Under the pieces are notes generated by a model. That model had not been told where the DNA came from. It saw nothing but the letters and a program-made list of their open reading frames with translations, and ran no database searches. A stretch of 64,000 bases of DNA from Rhodopirellula sp. SM50 (GTDB taxonomy: Bacteria; Planctomycetota; Planctomycetia; Pirellulales; Pirellulaceae): positions 1 through 64,000 of the forward strand of contig NZ_NTFY01000020.1 of assembly GCF_002289565.1 (NCBI RefSeq), written 5' to 3'. Below are positions 54,286 to 64,000 of the stretch, one piece after another (positions within the stretch are counted from its first letter, which is position 1; each line of letters starts with the position of its first letter). The translations under genes and the position numbers were made by a program.

Positions 54286-56318
54286 TTATTTTCCGTTCGA
54301 TTTGTACCCCTGTAGAATCGCCCCCGATTCGACGCCGAGTAATTCATTCCAACCTTCGTCTGCGATCGTCGCCCCCAGCGTCGTGACCTGACGAAAATCG
54401 CTGTCGCTGGGATGTCCTCCCGTGATGCGACGTTTCAGTTCACGACAAACCGCGTCGGCGGCCGCACGCGTGACCGGATCGTTTTGACCGCCGGCATAAA
54501 GGGCTGTCACCAGCATCGTGACCGCGTTCTGGATCTGCAGCGAAAGCGCCGACATTCGGCATTGACGGTCCGCCAGTTTCAATTGGTGTTGACGCATCGT
54601 ACCGCTGATCTCCATTCCGCTTGCCGACAGGTAGCGCTGAGCGAAGTGGACGTGCCGGTTGAGTTCTTTCGACGTGGTGTTGCGGTCAAGTTTGCTCCAA
54701 CGCGAGGGACGCATCGTGCGGCCGAGATACCATTTTGCGTAGCCCATCATCGGACGACGCAGCGCCCACAAATGTGTCGGGTTGACCAAGTTGGGGGTTT
54801 TGATGCCCCGTTCATGGAGCGTCCGGCCGATCGGTTCAAAATGCTGCTTGCCATGTTGCTTGACCAGCGACTTGAAGAACGCCATTCCCAGCATCTCTCC
54901 TTCGCCTTCGTAGATACACGGGGCCAGGAAATCGTGGACGTTGTCACCGAACAAGTGTCCGGCCAAGAACGATCGGCCTCCGTGTGTCTTCATGAACAAC
55001 TCGATTGCCGCCTCCTTTTGAGCTTCACTGCCAAAAATCTTGGCGATGATGCATTCCATTTCGCCACGGTATCCCTGGTCCAGCAAATTGGCACACCAGT
55101 GCGTCAGCGCATCGCAAGCAACGATCAGACCGGCCAGGTGTCCGACGCGGCGGCGCACCAGTTCACGTTTTTCAATCGCTTGCCCATACGTTTCACGGTA
55201 GCGGGCCCACGGCAACATCTCGGCCAACATCCACCGCATCGCGCCGGCGGCATTGGCACACAACGAGACCCGTCCCAGATTCAGACCGTGGTAGGCGATC
55301 GTCAAACCGTCTCCCCGTCGCGGGACCAACCGATTGGCCGCCGGGACGCGGAAATCTTTGAAGATCAGCCCGTTGTTCTGGGCACGTCGCAGCGCGTAAA
55401 TCCCATAGCGATTGATTTGAAACGAATCGGTCTCCTGCTGCGGCAGTTCAACGATCAAGACACTCGGAACGCTATCGATTTTGCAAACCAAACCGATCGT
55501 TCGGCCGAACGTCGCGTTGGTGATGAACAGTTTCTCTCCGTTGACCACATAGTCCTCTCCATCACGAACGGCGGTCGTCCGCAACGCCGTCAGATCGCTT
55601 CCGGCTCCCGGTTCGGTCAGCGCGAACGCCGACAGCCGGGTTCCGTCGGCCAGTCCCGGCAAGAAGCGACGCTTTTGGTCTTCACTGCCGAACGCACGCA
55701 GCGGGTCGACTGCGCCGATACATCCATGAACCGACGCCAATCCGGCCACGGTCGGATCGATCGTGGCCATTTGCGTGATCATTCTGGCGAAATCACGCAT
55801 GGTCGCGCCTGAACCGCCGTACTCGCGTCCCACCAACAAGCCCCAGTAACCGGCGTCGCCAAGGTCCCGCAGCACTTCATCACTGATCTTGTCGTTCGCA
55901 TCGGTCAACGAACCGAGTTTGCGATGTGTCCGCACGATGCTCAGCGAGCGGTCGACGACGCGTGCCACGTCACCGCTGGGCAAGGCGAGATTCGGCGCGA
56001 ACAATTCCGTCGGCACGTGGCGATCCCAGACTGCTCGGTGGATCGGGCTGTGGGTCGTCTTGTGTTGCTCGGCGAACAGATCTTCGACCTGGTCGTCGGC
56101 GGTGTCGATCACCCCGGTCCGCTGCGCCTCGTCGACCGATGCGCCGCCCAGCCGAAGTGCGATCTCGGCGAACGACTCGGTCGGCTTTTCGGACGCCGTT
56201 TCGGGTTCCGTGTGATCGGTTGGTCGCTCGTCGCTCGTTCTTGACGGTTTGACGGGTGCATGGCCCGGAGTCACCACCGGACTGGTCGCGTCGGTTGTGG
56301 TTGGATCGATTTCTAAAC

Positions 56319-56322
<4 letters not shown>
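54286..56322 (-). CDS. Acyl-CoA dehydrogenase
   Basis: A 678-residue FAD enzyme from the ATG at 56322, which overlaps the previous stop by 4 bp; the extra 59 codons upstream are rejected. A hydrophilic N-terminal extension of about 110 residues precedes the three-domain core ([17 protein letters not shown] near 290, [20 protein letters not shown] near 425, [16 protein letters not shown] near 525). A further C-terminal helical domain of about 130 residues is present. It catalyses the first, FAD-linked step of beta-oxidation. Length is like long-chain or very-long-chain types. Confidence 0.93.
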
Positions 56323-58463
<2,141 letters not shown>

Positions 58464-58466
58464 CGT

Positions 58467-59783
58467 TCAGTCCTCGAGATGGGTTCGGACGATCATGGCC
58501 ACACCCTGGCCCCCGCCGACGCACAACGTCGCCAGGCCGACTTGTTTGCCGCGTTTCCGCAGCGCCCGCAGCAGCGTCAAGACAAGCCGCGTTCCGGTCA
58601 TTCCGACGGGGTGTCCCAAGGCGATCGAGCCGCCGTGGATGTTCATCACGTCGCGCGACAACTCGCCGAGCGGTTGGCGGCGTCCCAATTCCTGGGATGC
58701 GAATGATTTCGAAGCCGCCGCGAGCTCGCAGGCGATCACCTGTGCCGCAAAGGCTTCGTTGAGTTCAATCAAATCAAAATCGGCCAACGACATGCCGCTC
58801 TTGGCCAACAGCTTGGCCGTCGCGTAAACCGGCCCCAAGCCCATGCGATGGGGATCGCAACCGGCGATCGCGTAGTCGGTGATGTAGCCCAGCGGCTGTT
58901 CGAATCGCTCCGCCGTCGAAAGGTCGCTCAACACCAACGCCGCGGCGCCATCGGTCAACGGACAGCTGTTACCTGCGGTCACGCTTCCCCCGGCGTCGAA
59001 CAGGGGTTTCAAGCGGGCGAGTTGTTCGAGGGATTGTCCGTCTCTCGGGCCGTTGTCTTTGGCGACGACGCCGTGTTTGGTTTCGAGCTCGGCGATTTCG
59101 CCCGACAAGAAACATTCTTCCCGCGCCGCCGAAGCGCGTTGGTGACTCAGCAGCGCAAATGCGTCTTGCTCCTCGCGTGTGATGCCAAACTCTCTGGCCA
59201 GCACCTCGGCCGTTTCGCCCATGTTCAATCCCGACACCGGGTCGGTCAGCCCGAGCTGAATTCCGACGACGGGTTTAAAATGTCGCGGCCGAAACGCGGC
59301 GAGGGTTTGAAGTTTCTGCCAGATCGTTTTGCTGCGTGCCAACCGCATCCAGTGCTCGGCCGCATCGCGTCGAAACAGCATCGGGACCTGTGACATCGAT
59401 TCGGTTCCGCCGCTGACGACGATCGACGCACGACCGCGGGCGATGGAATCCCAGGCGGCAAAGATCGACTCCATCCCAGAGGCGCAATTCCGATTGACGG
59501 TGTGCGCGATGCGTTCTTTGGGCAGACCAGCCGAGAGCGCGATCACGCGGCCGATGTTCGCCGCATCCGGCGGTCCGGCCACGTTGCCCATCACCAGCTC
59601 GTCGACCTGATCGATGTCCATCGCGTCGGTCTTTGCGGCCGCGCGGGTGACGGCGGCGGTGACCGCATGGGTACCGAGCTGGACGGCGCTGACGTCCGCC
59701 AAATCGGTAAAGGCTTTGGATAGCGGCGTGCGTGCACCGGCGATCACGGCGATCGGTTGCGAATTTGATGTTGATTGACTCAT
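58467..59783 (-). CDS. fadI: Acetyl-CoA acyltransferase (thiolase, FadI-like)
   Basis: A 438-residue thiolase. The acyl-accepting cysteine is C100 (NRNCASGMES), the active-site histidine lies in GGSIALGHPVGMTG and the C-terminal cysteine in TLCVGGGQG. It cleaves 3-ketoacyl-CoA in the final step of the cycle. It is adjacent to the bifunctional gene, the standard pairing for a trifunctional-type complex. FadI-like length (about 436). Start at 59783. Confidence 0.94.
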   Translation of the reverse strand: MSQSTSNSQPIAVIAGARTPLSKAFTDLADVSAVQLGTHAVTAAVTRAAAKTDAMDIDQVDELVMGNVAGPPDAANIGRVIALSAGLPKERIAHTVNRNCASGMESIFAAWDSIARGRASIVVSGGTESMSQVPMLFRRDAAEHWMRLARSKTIWQKLQTLAAFRPRHFKPVVGIQLGLTDPVSGLNMGETAEVLAREFGITREEQDAFALLSHQRASAAREECFLSGEIAELETKHGVVAKDNGPRDGQSLEQLARLKPLFDAGGSVTAGNSCPLTDGAAALVLSDLSTAERFEQPLGYITDYAIAGCDPHRMGLGPVYATAKLLAKSGMSLADFDLIELNEAFAAQVIACELAAASKSFASQELGRRQPLGELSRDVMNIHGGSIALGHPVGMTGTRLVLTLLRALRKRGKQVGLATLCVGGGQGVAMIVRTHLED

Positions 59784-59792
59784 CTTATGCTC

Positions 59793-61631
59793 CTAGTTGT
59801 CCGCGGCCTGTGTCTCTCGCAGCTCGCGGCGGATCACCTTGCCCAAGAAGTTTCGCGGTAAATCGTCGGGACAGTGGGTGTACGCCCGCGGCCGTTTGTG
59901 TGCCGAAAGATGATCGCGACAGTGCGCTTCCAACGCTTCGACATCGGGCGGCGATCCATCGGCGGTGACGATGTAAGCGTGGACCGCCTCGCCGCGAACC
60001 TCGTCCGGCATGGCCACGACGGCTGCATCCTTGACGTTGGCCGCTTGGCACAACACCGACTCGACTTCGCTCGGGTACACGTTAAAGCCCGACGTGATGA
60101 TGAGGTCTTTTTTCCGACCCACGATGCTGTACCAGCCGTCGTCATGCCGGATCGCTAAATCTCCGGTGTGCAGCCAGCCGTCGCGAATCGCCATGCGAGT
60201 CGCGTCGTGGTCGCCCCAATAACCGAGCATGATCTGTGGACCACGAACGCATAGCTCGCCGACTTCTCCGTCGGGAACCGGGCGTTCCGGTTCACCGGGT
60301 TCGGCGTTTGCATCCACGATCCGACATTCCGTCATCGGCAACGGCAATCCGATGCGGCCATAGATCGGTTCTTGGAACAAGTGACCGACATGGGTCACCG
60401 GGGACGCTTCGCTGAGCCCGAACCCTTCGACGACTTGAGGCCCTTTGAATTGGGTTTCGTCATGTCCATAGCGGCAATGTTCGGTAAATTCGCGGGCCAC
60501 CGATTCATCCAGCGACGCGCCGCCGGAGATGATCCAGCGCAATGAATCCAGTTTGTCGCTGGGGTATTCGCGCAACCGCGCGTTCATCGCCGCCAGCATC
60601 GCCGGGACGGCATGAAAAACACTCGGCCGATGCGTCTCGATCAACTGGATCGTCTTGTTCGTGTTGAAACGATGGTGCAACACCAGCGTCGCCGCCATCG
60701 CCGCGCCGCCCATCACCGTTGCCGACATGCCGTAGCTGTGGAAGAACGGCAGCACACCGAGCATCGTTTCCTCACCGAAGGAACGTCGCGTCCAGACGTA
60801 TTGTTGCCAGGCGTTGGCGACCATGTTCTGGTGACTCAACGTCACTGCCTTCGGTGATCCGGTCGTTCCGCCGGTCGGCAGAATGTAGGCGGGATCCGAA
60901 GCCGGATCGATCGTGATCGGCTGCCAGGCTCGTTCGATGGTCGAGATTTCTTCCCAAAACCAGCCGACGCGATTGCTGGAGTTTTGCGGCCGCGCTTGCA
61001 ACCACTGGTAACCACGCTTGATCAGGTACCCGAGTTGCTCATGCGCCGGCAACTGTTTGCGAATGGAAACCAATAATGTCGTCTGAAGCGGTGAATGCCG
61101 ACCCCCAGCTTCGCTCGAGGAGTCTGGGAGGAGGCTGGACAACAAATCCAAACAGATGACATGTCGACACTTGGTTTTTCGCAGCAACGCATCGACTTCA
61201 CCAGGAACCATCAGCGGACTGATCGCCAACACGATGCCGCCGGCACGCCAAATCGCGTTGGCGGCAATGATGTATTCGGGAACGTTGGGCAACAACAATC
61301 CGACCCGATCACCCGGCCGGACGCCCAATCGTTGCAGCATCGCTGCGGCGCGGACCGCATCCGAATTCAAATCACGGTACGTCCACCGCGCGCTGCCATA
61401 AATCAACGCCAATCGGTCGGGCAACTGCTCGGCGGCGTGTTGCAACAATCCGAACGCAGGGCAATTGCGATAACTCGATAAACCACGCGGCGGATGACTC
61501 GCTGACGACCGACGCTCTTCGACGGGTCGATCGCGCAACGCACCCAACACGTTCGCGTTTGGACGGATCAATCGGTCCTTTGCATCATCCGATGCCGAAG
61601 TCGGTTGATCGTTTCCGCTCGGTCCAACCAT
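59793..61631 (-). CDS. Long-chain acyl-CoA synthetase (AMP-dependent)
   Basis: About 612 residues from the ATG at 61631, chosen because a ggggag site lies about 9 bp upstream; the frame is open to 61775 and the extra part has no family character. The adenylate-forming signatures are LPTGGTTGSPKAVTLSH (P-loop), the YGRIGLPLP region, DGWLHTGDLA and GRKKDLIITSGFNVYP. The enzyme activates fatty acids to acyl-CoA and so feeds the three enzymes encoded downstream. It is the first gene of the operon, with a 9-bp gap to the thiolase. Confidence 0.93.
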   Translation of the reverse strand: MVGPSGNDQPTSASDDAKDRLIRPNANVLGALRDRPVEERRSSASHPPRGLSSYRNCPAFGLLQHAAEQLPDRLALIYGSARWTYRDLNSDAVRAAAMLQRLGVRPGDRVGLLLPNVPEYIIAANAIWRAGGIVLAISPLMVPGEVDALLRKTKCRHVICLDLLSSLLPDSSSEAGGRHSPLQTTLLVSIRKQLPAHEQLGYLIKRGYQWLQARPQNSSNRVGWFWEEISTIERAWQPITIDPASDPAYILPTGGTTGSPKAVTLSHQNMVANAWQQYVWTRRSFGEETMLGVLPFFHSYGMSATVMGGAAMAATLVLHHRFNTNKTIQLIETHRPSVFHAVPAMLAAMNARLREYPSDKLDSLRWIISGGASLDESVAREFTEHCRYGHDETQFKGPQVVEGFGLSEASPVTHVGHLFQEPIYGRIGLPLPMTECRIVDANAEPGEPERPVPDGEVGELCVRGPQIMLGYWGDHDATRMAIRDGWLHTGDLAIRHDDGWYSIVGRKKDLIITSGFNVYPSEVESVLCQAANVKDAAVVAMPDEVRGEAVHAYIVTADGSPPDVEALEAHCRDHLSAHKRPRAYTHCPDDLPRNFLGKVIRRELRETQAADN

Positions 61632-61999
61632 AACTGGTTCTCCCCTCGGAAAAGGCCACCATCCCTGGACGGGTGATCTCTGCGCGGTATCAACCTGATC
61701 GGTCGACACGACCGCGCCGCCTTCGACGCTCCAATGGGGGCGCCGAATCGGCTCGAGGAGAGTCCCGTTTGGCACGCCAACGGTTGGCGGGACCAGCCGA
61801 TGTGGTCGGCGAAACGGAGCCCTGCGGAGAGTGAGATAAGTTCGCGTTGACGTGGCGTCGCTGTGTCCGTCAGTCCTGTTTCTGTCAGTACTAGGTCTGT
61901 CGGTACAGCTTCACCGTCAAGCAGGACGGCAGCAACCGAGCCGAAATTGCCGCCCACTTCACGCAATGAATAATACGCCGGGGCGCTTCAAAGGCAAGT

Positions 62000-62319
62000 A
62001 GAATCCCTTAAAAAGTGTTTAAGGGGAATTCGTGCCTCTTTGTGAGCTTTTTCACAAGGGGTTCCGACAAACGGTGGGATGCAGGAGGTGATCGATCCGG
62101 GGGCTGGGGGATTAAGTTCACCCACATCGCACGGACTCAATCCGCTTGCCGAGCAGGTTTTACCCCGCGAGGGGTTGCAGCAAGCAAACGCCAGAGAGGG
62201 CCGGCGCCCCGAAAGGCTCAGCGCCTTCTCCCCCACAAATCAACAAGCGAGCGTGTTACGATTTGTGGGGGAGAAGGGAGCCATGAATCGCACCCTGCCG
62301 CTAACAAAAGCTGGCCGAC
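62000..62319. repeat. Intergenic repeat block with 18-bp hairpin
   Basis: ccttctcccccacaaatc (62224-62241) and its exact mirror (62260-62277) form a hairpin with an 18-bp loop. Upstream, gccagagagggccggcgccc and gcgaggggttgcagc belong to an element-like block. The 690-bp gap between the synthetase and the next gene contains no supported gene; 61632-62000 likely holds the operon promoter. Confidence 0.75.
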
Positions 62320-63672
62320 CTATTGGACCGATGCCTGTTGAAACTGTCTCGCAAGGCGTGCTGCCTCGTTGCGAACCTGCTCGTCGCCGGCGATCTTGCT
62401 GACCCGGACCAGGGCCGGTTCGGCCATCCGTCCGAAGTCACGGACTGCAGTGGGGATGGTGTATGGCAACTTCGTCGCATGCAGTTTCTGGTCGGCAAGG
62501 TGCGCGGCACGATCGCGGACGCTCTGTGCGACCACTTCGATCATCTGTTGTTCGGCCTGTGGCGACATCATCTCCATCCGTCCGACGAGAACGCGAAGCG
62601 TTTCATCGGGTGTCGGGGTCACGTGCAACGGCAACAGTTCGTCGGTGATCGGTGTGGGAACCATGTACAAAATGCGGGTTCCATTTTCGGTGAACCACGA
62701 ATGTTGCCAAGTCTTGACCATCGATGCGGCTTCCTTTTCGTACAACCCTTCCGCAACCAGGCTGTCGTGCACCAGCTCCGACAACTCTTGTTCGCTGACC
62801 GGACGGGCTTGATCGAACCTCAATGTCTGGCCGGAATCGACGCGAGCGAGTTTTGAAGCCTTGATCTCGTTGCCGTCGACGTCAATCAGGATCGCCGCTC
62901 GGATCGGCAGGTCTGCGTCGTTGGCCAACAGGATCGATGAATCTTGATAGTGGGCGGAGATCGGGAGCTGAAACTTGCCGACGCCGCGATAGAACAGAAA
63001 CTTTTCAAAGTGGCCTGATTCCGGTTGGTGCACCCCTGTTTTTCTGCGGACGTGCAACAGAGCCGAATCGGTCGCACGCGCTTCGGCGTAGTGTTGTTCG
63101 TTCACGCCATGCGGCAACAGACGTTGGACCAGGTCTTCGGCGATGGTTTCCCGTTTGTCGCCGTCGGCAAGATTGGGGACCAGTTGCCGGATCGGGATCA
63201 GGTCGACCTGTCCCCAATCCAAGCTCGATTTACCAATCAATTCTCCTTTGCCAAAGATGTTTTCTTGGTCGATCGCCGGCTGCATCGATTGAACCGGCGG
63301 ATAGAACTCAGTCAGCAGGCCTTCGGGGAAATCGACGCGCACGTTGACGGTTCGAATACGATCGGTGTAGAAGTAGGTGACCGGTGTTTCCATTCGCACC
63401 CGCCCCCACAGCCGTTGTTTCGAGAGATAGAAGAGTGGGGAAAAGGAGCCACGGTCGAGCACATAGGCCGGCAGATCACTGTGTTCGGCGGCCAGGGGAC
63501 GAAAGTCCAGGAAGACGCCGTCGCTGCCGGAAAACGTGGTGAACGTTCCCCATTCGTGGACGATCAAGTTGCCGTCGTCGGTCGAATCGCGTTCTGCGGA
63601 CGACCGGTGTGCCTGGGAGGCGACCACGGCGACGAGCGTGATGACCAGTGAGAAAACGAGAAACTTACGCAT
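62320..63672 (-). CDS. Secreted conserved hypothetical protein (VHEWGTF family)
   Basis: A 450-residue protein from the ATG at 63672 (signal peptide MRKFLVFSLVITLVAVVASQ). The N-terminal block LIVHEWGTFTTFSGSDG is a hallmark of a conserved family that I know from planctomycetes and some myxobacteria; it has no assigned function. A beta-rich domain covers about 40-290, and a C-terminal helical part near 400-450 carries a HEAT-like stretch (PALVRVSKIAGDEQVRNEAA). It stands alone on the minus strand and should act outside the cytoplasmic membrane. Confidence 0.82.
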   Translation of the reverse strand: MRKFLVFSLVITLVAVVASQAHRSSAERDSTDDGNLIVHEWGTFTTFSGSDGVFLDFRPLAAEHSDLPAYVLDRGSFSPLFYLSKQRLWGRVRMETPVTYFYTDRIRTVNVRVDFPEGLLTEFYPPVQSMQPAIDQENIFGKGELIGKSSLDWGQVDLIPIRQLVPNLADGDKRETIAEDLVQRLLPHGVNEQHYAEARATDSALLHVRRKTGVHQPESGHFEKFLFYRGVGKFQLPISAHYQDSSILLANDADLPIRAAILIDVDGNEIKASKLARVDSGQTLRFDQARPVSEQELSELVHDSLVAEGLYEKEAASMVKTWQHSWFTENGTRILYMVPTPITDELLPLHVTPTPDETLRVLVGRMEMMSPQAEQQMIEVVAQSVRDRAAHLADQKLHATKLPYTIPTAVRDFGRMAEPALVRVSKIAGDEQVRNEAARLARQFQQASVQ

Positions 63673-64000
63673 GGCATCGCTCCGTTGGGAAATCGAACAG
63701 GCCCGGTTGAGGGGCATTTGGTCTACATTGTTCCAGTCGCACGAGGGGTGGTGACGGCCGGGCGAAAACCACCGCAACCCGCCAAAAAACATTCTTTTGA
63801 CATTTTCCAAGAACATCCCGGTCTGCCTCGTTCTCTCAATCGTCTGTTAAACAACCGCCCTTCGAAACCGCGTCAGCCGCATTGAACAGACACTCCACCC
63901 CGATCGCGTCGACGCCGGGGAAGACCAGTGAAACCTCGCCAAGCCGGTTGGACGTCCAACATTGGTACCGACGGATTTACGCGTTCTGCCAGGCGCGGCT
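63673..64000. other. Intergenic end of window
   Basis: No gene is supported on either strand; the last 60 bases could belong to a neighbouring gene whose start lies beyond the window. The part nearest 63700 is probably the promoter of the VHEWGTF gene. Confidence 0.5.

Noticed and set aside
54412-55812. Plus-strand frame of 466 codons
   Set aside because: It is antisense to the clearly conserved acyl-CoA dehydrogenase.
61568-61966. 132-codon minus-strand frame upstream of the acyl-CoA synthetase
   Set aside because: It overlaps the synthetase start in another frame, lacks a family, and the region is better read as promoter/leader.

Overview
The window looks like a chromosomal segment of a marine planctomycete of the Pirellulaceae (Rhodopirellula/Rubripirellula-like). 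The evidence is two convergent-evolution-free paralogous pairs of planctomycete cytochrome-like (PSCyt1/DUF1549/DUF1553) and DUF1501 proteins, small proteins with the lineage-typical FSLRTLF and NPYSSP N-termini, a large VWA/Bat operon, and very abundant palindromic intergenic repeats. No rRNA, tRNA, CRISPR array, transposase or integrase was recognised.

Layout. 1-0.05 kb: 5' end of a minus-strand gene. 0.15-1 kb: FkbM-type methyltransferase. 1.1-12.4 kb: a seven-gene plus-strand MoxR/DUF58/VWA/Bat operon (AAA+ ATPase, DUF58, BatD-like, BatA-like VWA, a fused BatB/BatC VWA-TPR protein, a second BatD-like protein and a BatE-like TPR-SH3 protein). 12.4-13.0 kb: an array of about 4.5 tandem units, each made of four palindromes. 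13.0-25.5 kb: two DUF1553-DUF1501 pairs on the minus strand, separated by a PAS-AraC regulator, a universal stress protein and a secreted S15 peptidase.

26.1-33.6 kb is the accessory region. Five small plus-strand genes (a 72-aa membrane protein, a TIR-domain protein, a secreted protein, a membrane-anchored protein and an NPYSSP membrane protein) lie between minus-strand housekeeping-like genes. They are separated by imperfect palindromes resembling integron attC sites and by three families of long, non-coding direct repeats (about 465 bp x3, 215 bp x2, 150 bp x2-3). No integrase is present, so I read it as an attC-cassette cluster without integrase (CALIN-like) or a related planctomycete cassette system. 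The TIR gene is a candidate NAD-cleaving or defence effector. This is my best candidate for an undescribed system.

33.8-48.1 kb: a tandem alpha/beta hydrolase, HtrA protease with a histidine kinase/NtrC-type regulator pair, then a partial type II secretion/type IV pilus-like set on the minus strand (secretin-like protein, GspE ATPase, GspF). 48.6-52.9 kb: methionine aminopeptidase, ThuA-domain protein, and an ergothioneine pair (EgtB/EgtD). 53.2-61.6 kb: patatin phospholipase followed by a four-gene fatty-acid beta-oxidation operon (acyl-CoA synthetase, thiolase, FadB/J-like bifunctional enzyme, acyl-CoA dehydrogenase). 62.3-63.7 kb: a secreted conserved hypothetical.

A second theme is invasion by small palindromic elements. 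One REP-like hairpin of about 75 bp occurs between genes at 33.5 kb, nested in a larger palindrome, and the same hairpin lies in frame inside the BatE-like gene; a single arm lies in frame inside the BatB/C fusion gene. Several other hairpin families sit between genes, often at gene ends where they could act as terminators.
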